Positions 51,650-61,510 of a stretch of DNA of 64,000 nt are shown in pieces. Under the pieces are notes generated by a model. The model did no database searches and was not told the DNA's origin. It saw only the letters and a program-made list of their open reading frames with translations. This stretch comes from Caprimulgus europaeus. Lineage: Eukaryota > Chordata > Aves > Caprimulgiformes > Caprimulgidae. Position numbers and translations under genes: made by a program. Position 1 is the first letter of the stretch. The number at the start of each line of letters is the position of its first letter. The stretch lies in assembly GCA_907165065.1 (NCBI GenBank), contig OU015524.1, positions 39,313,295-39,377,294 on the forward strand, in the 5' to 3' direction.

Positions 51650-53600
51650 GCATGCGTTCCTCTTTGAATGGTGGCTGTATCTTGAGCCTTCCAATTCATG
51701 TGGATCCCACTGGAGGTCACCAGTAGATGGACAATGTTGTTGATGAACTCATCTGAATTTTGTCAGGTTTGCTGCCACACCAGGAATATGCTCCTGAAGT
51801 GTGGGGAGGGTGGCTGCACACGTGTCCACATACACGTGTGTCCATGGCAGCATCCTTTGCTCTGCTTGAACTGGACACTAGTCTGAGGGAGTGGCTTGCT
51901 GGCCATCTGGTAAGTGGTCACTCTCTGACCCACTTAGATGCTCTTGAGGTGCATCTCTTAGCTGATCTGAAGGGTGCACATGTGGGTGGCAGGCATCCAA
52001 ACTGAGGTATGGTGTCCCTGATAGAAGGATGAATGGTGATACAGAAAAGGGTGAGAAGAAATGAATGGTGACTGTATTTTGGGATGGAGAGGACCATCAT
52101 GCTTGTTAGCAGGGGCAAGAAGCCCTCTGCAATAGTGGCTTTCAAGGGGACTTTGTGAGGTTTAGGAAGAAATGGCTGAGCTTTTTTTATCCATCTGGGA
52201 CTCCAGGTAGGCGGTTACAGAAGAATGTGGCACTTGGATACTATCAGAGCTAAGAAACTGAGTCAAACAAGTTCTGTCCAAGCCTCACAACGTTGCCTCA
52301 GGGTGACCCTCGAGGGCTTTAAATGTTGGATGAAAGCATTATAAGCACCACCTGTGATAATCACTGGTAGTCCCAGTGATTTCTTTGGGAGGCCTGAACA
52401 GAGTATCATCCCCTCTGTTTTGAGGAACAGGCCATTGGAATTTTTTTTGGCTCTTTATTTGCTCTGTGAAAGACTCCTGCAACAGCTGTATGGGATAATG
52501 TATCTGCCCAATAATAGACGTTATTGGCTTTTCATCTTCAGTGATGCTGCTACTATCTCAGCCAGAGCCTGAATATTTCCTGCCAGGGAAAGAGGATGTT
52601 CGCTCCCCTTTACTCGCTTAAGTAACATATCCTCAGTGTTATGTTCGTGGAGATTGTGGGCACCCTGACTGCGAATTTGCTCAGAAGAAGGAGCCATGGG
52701 CAAATGGGCTGGATCATCTCTCACCCTGTTTCCACAGCATCTGTGCAGTGTCAGAGTGATGTGGTGGCGGAGAAAGACCTTTCTCACTGGGTTTGCCCAC
52801 CTGGCAAAGCTAAATGGGGTAAGAACTCTCGACCCGCATGATGGAAAGCATCAATATCAGCCAGAGCTGTAAAGCTTGTAAGTGAATTCCAAAAACCTGT
52901 CACGCAAGTCTAGGCACGCTTCAAGGCCAAGATAGCTCATGGATAAATGCACACTGTGATCACCAGAGCTGATCACAAACCATTTGCTATCAATAGGAGA
53001 GATGAGGATCTGCTGTCTGGGGAGAGAAGCCACATTGGCTGAGAGTGTACCTGCTGCTCTTCGTAACAGTGTTTGACAAAATAAACAAGGTGTTTGAAAA
53101 ACAAGTAAAGCATGTCTTTCCTTCTCTCCAGAGCACGAAGACAGACAGGGGGAATCTTTGGTTCTGTTAAACAGATCACCACAGCATACAGGCTGGGTAT
53201 TTTTGGAGCTATGGCCAGTCTAAAGAGAATGAGCCCTACAGTGGTAATTGTCTGCTCCCACAGTACATTTCAGGTACTGTCAGTGGGCTCCTGGCATGTT
53301 CAGGAAAGCTGAGGGCCCTGACGCAGTCTGGCTCATGACAAATGACAGAAGCTGGAAGGATTAAAATATCCTCCTCAGAATGATTGCTCTTAATCTCTAA
53401 AAGAAGTGGATACAGGTATGCTGTGACCTCTTCCCACAGGAACAGGCCAACCCACTGCTGGATGGCTCGCAGGCAAGCTGTGAGCCCACACAGGAAACAA
53501 CAGTGTGTGAAAACATGGGGGCCTACCAACAGTCTCAGTCAGGGTACTGCTGGCCATGAATAAGTCTGCATTTTCCTCCCATCGTCTCATCCAAGGCTCT
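51650..53600 (-). other. Patch of broken minus-strand frames, unknown, possibly decayed retroelement
   Basis: Several minus-strand frames of 66-97 codons follow each other with frame changes and stops (for example 53,529-53,236, 52,787-52,521 and 52,145-51,918). Their wording is more protein-like than the surroundings (for example QWVGLFLWEEVTAYLYPLLL). No single intact gene, splice structure or known domain was recognised. An old endogenous retroviral or other retroelement fragment is the most likely explanation, but this is a guess from texture, not a match. Confidence 0.25.
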
Positions 53601-56600
53601 ACCTTCTCCCCATCAGCCTGCTCCCCCGCCTCTATTTGAAGGTTTAGCAGCCATACTTGCTTAGTGTAGTATTTTCATTTTAAGCATAAGAAGGATGTAT
53701 GTTCCAAGGCCTTGAGTTACATTAACTAAAACTCAGCTCCACTTCTGACATTTAATTAATTCTTGGTTCTTCAATTTAAAAAAAATAAAATAATAATCAC
53801 AGGATCACCTCCTTGATCCTCTGAACGTACTGTAAAACCTTTGTTTTGATCAGTTTTCCGAGGCAGTAACAAGACACTTGTTTCAAACTTTAAATGGAGT
53901 AAACAAAACAACATTCACTGGTAACCACTGAGCTCTTGAGCTAAATGGCTGGATATGGGAATGAAAGAAGTATGGGAATTAGTCTCCTAAGCTGGGGAAA
54001 ATCTTTCACTTGGGAACTCATTACAGCTGAGTTCACACAGTACTTCATTGTTACCTGGGTTGCCTATGCCAGAAATAACAAATGTACTCCCCTCCCCCCT
54101 CCACAAAATCATCCTCCCAAAAGCCAGACTCATTTCTTAGTGACAGGAGGTGACCCTTCCCTTGCAGCACTGGAGCACTGGGGCTGGGTGGTGACACAGA
54201 GAACAGCCTGGAAGCCTGCAAAATTCAGCAACAGCCAAAAATTCCTGCTTGGGCAAAGATGTAAACCATGTGTTTGGGATGGCAGTTGTAATTGCCTCTG
54301 CTGTCAACTACAAAAAAATTACTGGGTTTTGAGCCCGTGGCGTCTGTCGGTGGCTGAAGCATGACATTTGCTGTAGTGAAAGGCGCCGATGAGCAGAGGC
54401 GATCTGATCACACACACCTCCCGCTACGGAGCTGGCAATTACCCTCAGATTGCCGCCCTGCAGCCCGTTGCCTTGACAGTGACCTCCTTTCCCCAAAGGC
54501 CTGGGGGATGCACGCCCAGCACGGTGTGCTCCCGTGGCTGCCAGGAGCCCCGAGTGCCTGCTCCGGCGGGGGGGCTGCAGGAGAGCTCCTCCTCCCAGGA
54601 GTATCGCTGCTGCTGCTGGGGGGAGCGGGAAGAGTGAGGCGTGGGGGACAACATGGGGCCACCAACCCAGCTGTTTATTTTGGTGCTGTTTTAGATACTT
54701 TAAGGGAGCAGTTTACTAACTTCAGGGATAAAAACTAAGTGTGCTTGTCAGTCACCCTTCAGCGACCAAGTAACATAACTGTCAGTGAAATAAACGACTT
54801 TAGCAACTTTATAGCTTAAAGCTGGTACACTTCATTCTCTCCTTGAAAAGGCTCATTCAGAGGGCTGAAAAACAAACATCTTCAGAATTACTATTTCTCT
54901 TCCTTTCTAGTAACTGTCCAGCAAGTTTTGAGGAATATTTTGAACCTCGATAAAGCAAGATCACATCTGTCATTAGCAGCAATACTTAAAGATACCGAGT
55001 CCAACAGTCAAACACAGATGCATGCTATGTGTTTCCAACAATGACTTTGATTAAAAGAAAATGCCATTATTAGGGATACAGCTCACTAATTTACAAAGTA
55101 GTTCGGTAACTGTTTTCAAACGATAAGATTACTTCTATCAAGTTATTACCATTTTTATTTTCTTGTGAACACACACTCTAATTTATGATGACTAATAGCT
55201 TTGGGATTTTTTGGATTTTGTCCTGTCCCTCACCCTTTCAACGGGTTTGTAACCCATCAGTCACTCTCAATCCACTTTCCACAGCTGTAGCCAGCACTTG
55301 GAGGAATTATGTCAGACCTTTGATTCCCCCTGCACCTTTAACCACATGCATTCTCCCTTCTACTATTGCAGACCCTCCCCTGTCACACGAACTGAGTCCC
55401 ACTCACTGCTTCCTTGGTCTTATCCCCCTGCCCCCTCCAGTAAAAGCTCTGACTCTTGGGTAGCTCAATTCCACCTCAACTTTTAGTAAATAATGAAGCT
55501 CGAAGGTGTCAGCCAGACTGCCAGCATATTGCCTCTTTCCTCATTTTCCTGTTAATACCTGGCATACTCATTTTACATTTTGCACAGTGAGGCAGAAGTA
55601 TTAGATCAGTTACCTACACAATGCAGATACATCTATAATTTCATAGTTACTGGTCAGAATTGCTACTAGTGTAGTTAAGCTGCTACTCAGCTAATATCCT
55701 GAAGTGCAGTAGCTTAAACCAACACCAATTAACACCAAAGAGGATCTAATGCTGCAGTTTTCCCCAGATTTTTTAATTCACACAGGCTCATGATGCTTCT
55801 TTTTTCTCAACCTAGTCACAGTACTCATGCATTTTGACAGATGCCATTATGTGCATGCTAACTAACTTCTTCCCTATCAGTACAAAGTGGCGTTCTCTTC
55901 TTTCTCTAGAACTGCTTTGCCAAAGAGTAAGTTTTCACCAGCATGTTTTTGTTTCCTAACTCCCCAGCTGAACTATGACCTTGCAGCCAAAAGTCCACCT
56001 GCTTAGGTTGCAGTTCCTTTCTTAGGTCAGATAGGAAAGAACTCAACCATGTATTAAAATAGGAGCTCGCTAAGTCCCTGCACGGGAGCCCTGCTCCCAG
56101 GGCTTTAGCAGGCAACACCTCCTACTCCATCCAAAGGGAAGGAGCCTTCCTCCCCTTCCCGAGCCTCAGCACAGGACCAGGGGAAACATTTTTCTGAGTT
56201 ACAGTTAGCTATCAGTCACATTCCGAGTTTAAATTTTGCATGGAGGACAGAAAGTGCTTCATTGCGCTAATTCAAGTTTTCTAGACTTTTTATAAAAAAA
56301 TATTGACCTGAACACCCTCCCTAAAATTTATCTTTATTGTTTCCTCCAGAAGAAACAGAAGGAATAGAGGGAAAAAAGAAAATAAGAGTATACAGGTTTG
56401 TTTTCTTCTTGTAAGCAGCTAATCCACAGAGGGCAAAAGTTTAATTACCTCAGTGTAAATAGCATGTTTGCTTAGTGCTTTCACGTGTATTTCCAAATTA
56501 AATAAGCAGAGCAACACTGCTGTTTACATCTGGATTCCAAAACCTCCTCACACCTACCTGAGTTAATAACAGATGGCAAACTCTCTCAGACTAAGCACAG

Positions 56601-57037
56601 GGTGGGGGGAAAGGACTATTTTTGCTCAGTGAATGCCTTTCGACCAAAAAGTGCTTACAGCATAATATACCATAAATCATTTTGTGAAAAAAGTAAATAC
56701 ATTGTGTCACTTGTGTAGACAAAAGCAAGAAAGGAATATTATGCCACCACTCATCTTCTTACCAATATGCAATTAGATCTAACACTGTATTCCCAAGTAA
56801 GATGGTTTCCTTGAAATTATATAGGGATATTTCTCTTAACTGAAAATGCACAGTGAAATATACAAGTAGAATATGCCTTTCAAAAAAACAAACAAAATAC
56901 TTCTGACCATTCCTACCTACAAATAATGTAAATTATTATTATTACATCAATTGTAAGGAAATGTCTTAAATATAAGAGCAAGAGTTTTAATCAAGTAAAA
57001 AAACGAGTTACTTGCATAGCTCAGACTGCTTCTGAAA

Positions 57038-57637
57038 TGTGATTTTATTCTGTTTCACACAGAAGAATGGAAATCCTTCATCTTCACAGTGTATATAAAT
57101 TATCGGAATTTATTCTGCAGCTCAAATCCTACAAAAGCTGCTCATGACACCCACCTTGCACAAGTAAAGCCTTCACCCACTGTTTAAATATTCCTGTTCT
57201 ACAAACAGCACAATTAACAGCAGCACTGAAGGATACATTTACTCAGAGAACAGCTGATGAAAGTATTTTCCTGTATTTAAAGGAGATAAAATTACAACTT
57301 TGCTAAAACAAACCACTCTGCTTATAATGGAAGTTAAAACAGCCCCAAAACACCGTCATCAATCCTCTGAGACCCTGTAATAGAACACACATCAGTTCCC
57401 AGGTGTTTGACAGGAGGTCATTCCTAACTGCATACACAGTCACATACATACATGGAACAAAGAAAGGCTTGTATACTGACTTAATAAATTAATTCTATTA
57501 ATTTCTTGCTCGGATTTGCTAGGAAAACCAGCATGATTTATCAGTTCTAGGCACCTCACACATGCACAGGGAAGACTGCCATCTTTGGACCACCTTCTCG
57601 CAAAGTTGTACTAGACCACAGCTTCCTCTCCAGCAGG
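57038..57637 (-). other. COX20: COX20 3' UTR (approximate)
   Basis: The minus strand downstream of the COX20 stop codon. AATAAA hexamers on the minus strand lie at 57,109-57,114 and 57,044-57,049 (TTTATT on the plus strand); either could end the transcript. Another lies near 56,330. Which is used cannot be told from sequence alone. Confidence 0.5.
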
Positions 57638-57767
57638 CTATGAATCGCTTCTTTCACTGCCCATTTGTTTTCTTTCTGGATCCAAAGAACTGCCTTCAAA
57701 TAAAATTTTGTTCCTCATTCCTTCTTTAAGCATTCTTTGCCGGATCCTTTGTTGGGCCAGGTTGTAC
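57638..57767 (-). other. COX20: COX20 coding exon 4 and stop
   Basis: Acceptor TTACTGCAG|GTACAA; 130 coding nt give WYNLAQQRIRQRMLKEGMRN through ERSDS and TAG at 57,640-57,638. It forms the charged, soluble C-terminal tail. Confidence 0.95.
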
Positions 57768-60700
57768 CTGCAGTAAAACCTAGAGGAGGGGATGAAAAAA
57801 ACCCCATGACTCCTTGCTTTCTGTGAGGGACAGTATCAAATCAGTTACTCAGCCAGCTGAGAAGTTGACATCACATATAATAACGCTAGTAAAATTCATT
57901 ATGAGATGATGCATAATTAAAATGCTAGGGTAACTACTATTTCTTTAAGGCAAACATTGTGCAGCCACTGAGGAGCAGGATATACAAGTCCAATGGAAAA
58001 AACTAATTTCTATAATTTGGATCTTAATCTCATGACCATTTAGTATGCTGCCTTTATAATTAGGACAGAAGGACGGCGTATGTGAAGGAAAAAAGAAAGA
58101 ATTAAGAAAGACAGAAATAACTGGGTGGTTTGATCTCTTAGGATTCAAGAAACAATACTAAGTTTTAAAAAAATATATTAACACATGCAAAGGCATTGAA
58201 CTCTTTTCATGTAAAAAGATAACTATTCCGAGGAGGGGGAAGAGGACGCTTTGCTGGGCAAGTTTTTTTATGGAGTTTCAAAACCAGCATGAAGGGTCAC
58301 ACAGGGATCACGTTGTACAAAGCAGCCAGCACAGGTCTGTCAAAATTCAAGAAGCGTTTACATACCAGTAACCTAACATTGTGCAAATAAAGCCACCAAC
58401 TGCAAAGTCACAAGATCTTCTAACTCTACCTGAAAGAAAAACAAAAATCCTCCAAAAAATTAAGAGAAAAAAACCTTAGATGACTTTCCATTATTAATAA
58501 AATCTAACAGCAAATAGGAATTAATTTTTCTTTGCAAATTAATATATAAAAACCAGAAGGAGTAAGTACTTACTAGTTGCTAAAAAATGTCCAAGACCCA
58601 CAACTAAAGATCCCACGGAGCCATAGAGCACTGATTCTCGTGCACATGGGACACTTTTAACATCAAGAAATCCTAGGAGTTTAAAGGACTGTAAGAAAAA
58701 AAAAAACCACCATAAATTTATAATATTACTTTTTCAGAAGTCTATGATGCCAACTCCACTGTAAAACTGACTTATCTAGTAGTTAAAAACAATGACTTGA
58801 GGATTTCCTACTTCCAGGGGTATATTTGAGCAAAAATGAACATGCACAGCTGTATCAGGAATGGTTTTCAGAAGAGCTAACTATTGATTTAGGCAACATT
58901 ATTTTGTTCAAAACTGTTGATCTAGCCATTCTACTGAGTATTACAAAAGAACTATTTCATTTTTTCCTTTACATTCCCCAAAAAAGGAAGGGAGAAAACC
59001 CTTAAAAATCCAGGGTCTTTGTTCAACATATATCACAAAAAACAGGTATGGTTACAATCAGTTATGCAGTTAGTTAAGCCACGTAATTTTAATATCTGAA
59101 AAGGCAAATGTGCTTAAAAAAAAAAAAAGGTGAAATTACCGGGGAATGCAAATGTAGTAGAGAACCTTACACTGAACACTGAACAAAAACATTTATAAAC
59201 TGGTAATTTTAACCTAATCCTATCTATAGGCAGGGGCCCTGCATAGAAAATCTTCTACATACAGGTCTTTAAATGAAGCTACTGGTAAAAATTATTCAAA
59301 CTATTTTATACGCTGTCTCACATCTATAACCTACCCTAGCTTATCAGTCTTCTACTTAATTTTCAAATGCTAATTACATGTGGCATTCATAAACCCAACT
59401 GTGAACAGACAACTAGGTTTTTCATTTCAGAGACGCCTACACTGGCTTCTGTACAATCTAGGTCGTCTAACTTGAATACAACTCCTAATCCCCACCTGAC
59501 AAACATCCTTGCAAATGCACCTTGGTACCACAAGCAGGAGTGGGAAGCTACACTCTCAAGATGACATGGGTCAGGGTTAAGGTGGCATCTACACTCCTTT
59601 CTGCTATTAATTATTTTGTTAGGGATGGTGTGAGAATTCATTGTCCTTTTATGTGTTTAAATCCCTAGACCACTAAATACCATGTGTGCAAGTGTATCAG
59701 CTAAAATCTTGAAAGATTATTTTAAAATTATTTTATTTTTTAAAGCTATTCTACTTGGACAAAGTAGATTTTGAAGATGGAGTAGTACAGTCAACTATTT
59801 GTGGAGGGCTGACAACTCTTGAGACAAGTCTTGTGAACCACGTGTGACTGTGGTAACAGGGATGGCAAGCATCTGACAACAGCTGGATGTATGCAAGCAT
59901 GGAAATCCCCCTCAATAATTTCATCCATGGTCCCTATGGACAATCATCAGCTGCTTTCACATAAACCCTGCGAACAAATGAGACAAAAAGGATTTGGTCT
60001 ATGTTGGTCTAATCTCCTAATGAGTAATTTCAAGTACTGTCATATGGAAGAAGTCACTTGATATATTGCTGTTGTTGGTTGAAGGTATCCCAGCTACATC
60101 CATGCAGCATGATGCATCCTTCTAAAATAGTGTTTCACCTGTTGCTAAACTTGAAATCAGTTGTTATGACTCCAGCCATTGCTAAATACCGACGTTATAA
60201 AGGCTCACGCCAGTGTTTCACCCGCAGAGAGAAAGCCCCGTAGAGGGGTCCGTGGAACAACAAAGACAAAAAGCCCACCCCACCCACCTGGCCCTACGGA
60301 GCCTCACTTCTGCCAGCGCTTTCCGTCCATTGTTCCCTAATTATTCCCTCTGGAGCAGCCCTGCGGGGCCCGCAGCTGCCCTGCGGTCACCGCTCGCGTC
60401 CCCAGCGCGGGGGTCCCGCTCTGCTTCCGCGGGCACTGGCGCTCGGGAGCCGGCGGGCCGCGCAGCTCCTCCTCGGGCTCCTCCTCCCCCTCCTCACCCA
60501 CCCGGCTGCGCCTCGGCGGGGCGGGCGGCGAAACTCCGGACGCGGCAAGGCCCCGCGCACCGCCGGCCTCTGTGCAGATCACAGACCCGGCCTGGCCCCG
60601 TCACCCACCGGGGACGCCTCTCAGCCTCCGCTCCGGGGGCTTCCCCGGCGCCGAGGCGAGGCGGACCCCCCAGCCGCCCACCTCAAGCCGAGCCGCGGGC

Positions 60701-60862
60701 TGTGTGTGTGTGTGTGCGCCGGGGGGCAGCGCTCCGGTGAGGGGGGGGGGGGTGGGTGGCTACAGCCGCGTGCGGGGCGGGCAGGGCCCTTCGCCACCTC
60801 CCACCCCCCCCTCCCCTATCCTCCATTACCTTCCCCGGCTCAGAGTCGCCCTCGCCCGCCAT
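57638..60862 (-). CDS. COX20: COX20, cytochrome c oxidase assembly factor, complete, 4 exons
   Basis: Minus-strand exons 60,862-60,830; 58,688-58,574; 58,429-58,366 and 57,767-57,638 join in frame to 342 nt, 113 residues (human 118). All introns are GT-AG. COX20 is a small inner mitochondrial membrane protein that acts as a chaperone for newly made COX2 during complex IV assembly, working with SCO1/SCO2. Two membrane segments are visible, about residues 31-48 (VLYGSVGSLVVGLGHFLA) and 57-71 (DFAVGGFICTMLGYW), with the conserved LLGFLDV, PCAR and RVRRSCD motifs around them, and a charged C-terminal tail (QQRIRQRMLKEG, LDPERKQ). The N-terminus (MAGEGDSEPGK) differs from mammals. Gene order beside HNRNPU matches human 1q44. 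Confidence 0.96.
58366..58429 (-). other. COX20: COX20 coding exon 3
   Basis: Acceptor TCTTTCAG|GTAGAG, donor TTACTG|GTATGT; 64 nt. It encodes SRVRRSCDFAVGGFICTMLG, the matrix/intermembrane loop and second membrane segment. Confidence 0.95.
58574..58688 (-). other. COX20: COX20 coding exon 2
   Basis: Acceptor TTCTTACAG|TCCTTT, donor GCAACTA|GTAAGT; 115 nt. It encodes SFKLLGFLDVKSVPCARESV and the first membrane segment through GHFLAT. Confidence 0.95.
60701..60716. repeat. (GT)n short tract in COX20 intron 1
   Basis: Eight alternating TG units, followed by a poly(G) run at about 60,740-60,752. Confidence 0.85.
60830..60862 (-). other. COX20: COX20 coding exon 1
   Basis: ATCATGGCGGGC surrounds the start; 33 nt encode MAGEGDSEPGK, donor AAG|GTAATG, phase 0. 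The start codon is embedded in a YY1-like ATGGCGG motif. The 2.1-kb intron 1 follows. Confidence 0.9.
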
Positions 60863-61080
60863 GATGTGACAGGGCTCTCCCGCGCTGCACACCAGCGAGG
60901 CCGGACTACAGCCGCCTAGACAAGGCGCAAGGAGAAGCCGCTCTATCCGCCCCGGCCCGCCCCATCTCTATGGTGCCTGCGGGGGGGCGGGGGCGGGCGA
61001 GCACGCCGGCGCCATTTTAGGTCTAGCGCCGAGATTCCAGCAAAATCCTTTGTTCGGTGAAATGGGTCACGGAGCAGGGC

Positions 61081-61102
61081 GCGCGCACGCACGCACGCAC
61101 GC
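61081..61102. repeat. (GCAC)n short tandem repeat upstream of COX20
   Basis: About five GCAC units in the CpG island, a purine-pyrimidine alternation that could take up Z-DNA. Confidence 0.8.
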
Positions 61103-61261
61103 GGCGGGGGGCGGGGAGAGAGAGCGCGCGGCGCTGGCGCTCTGCTCGCCCCACCCACCCATCCACCCCGCTCCGGGTTCGCGCCTCCGCCGGGCGCGGG
61201 CGGCTGTCCCCGCGGTGCTCAGGGACGGCGGGTGGCGGCGTTTGGCCCTCGGTTCTCTGCG

Positions 61262-61294
61262 CGCCCGGCCCGGCCCGGCCCGGCCCGGCCCGGC
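61262..61294. repeat. (CCCGG)n pentanucleotide repeat upstream of COX20
   Basis: About six tandem CCCGG units (CGGCC in another register), fully CpG-containing, about 400 bp upstream of the COX20 start. Confidence 0.9.
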
Positions 61295-61510
61295 GACGCC
61301 GCCCGGGCTCGCCGCCGCCCGCGACAGTGATTGTCGGCAGCGCTCTGAGGGCCGAGCGCCACGCGCGCTGTGGGCCAAGGGCGTGCCGGCCCTTCCCCGC
61401 TCCGGCTGGGGCTCGGTGTGGCGTTGTGAGAGGGGCAGCTCTGGCACCCGCACCGGTCCGTGCCGTGTCACTCCTGTCGTCGGGCCGCTGTGCCTGGGGA
61501 CAGCGACACA

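Larger units (their letters stand above)
45331..57037. other. Convergent intergenic region HNRNPU-COX20
   Basis: About 11.7 kb lie between two genes that point toward each other. There is no splice-bounded exon or recognised protein. It holds a CpG-rich patch at about 45,885-45,955, a minus-strand CR1 at 49,976-50,690 with an (AAT)n tract at its far end, a GC-richer segment at 51,000-51,400, and a patch of broken minus-strand frames at 51,650-53,600 that may be old repeat or retroviral sequence. 54,380-54,660 is another GC-rich patch with no recognisable product. The rest is AT-rich and unremarkable. Confidence 0.6.
60330..61510. promoter_or_regulatory. COX20: CpG island and promoter of COX20
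   Basis: CpG-rich DNA spans the COX20 first exon and about 650 bp upstream of it. Motifs include the YY1-like site over the start codon and a GGCGCCATTTTAG site at about 61,008-61,020. The island extends well into plus-strand territory, so bidirectional transcription is possible, but no plus-strand gene is recognised. Confidence 0.75.
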
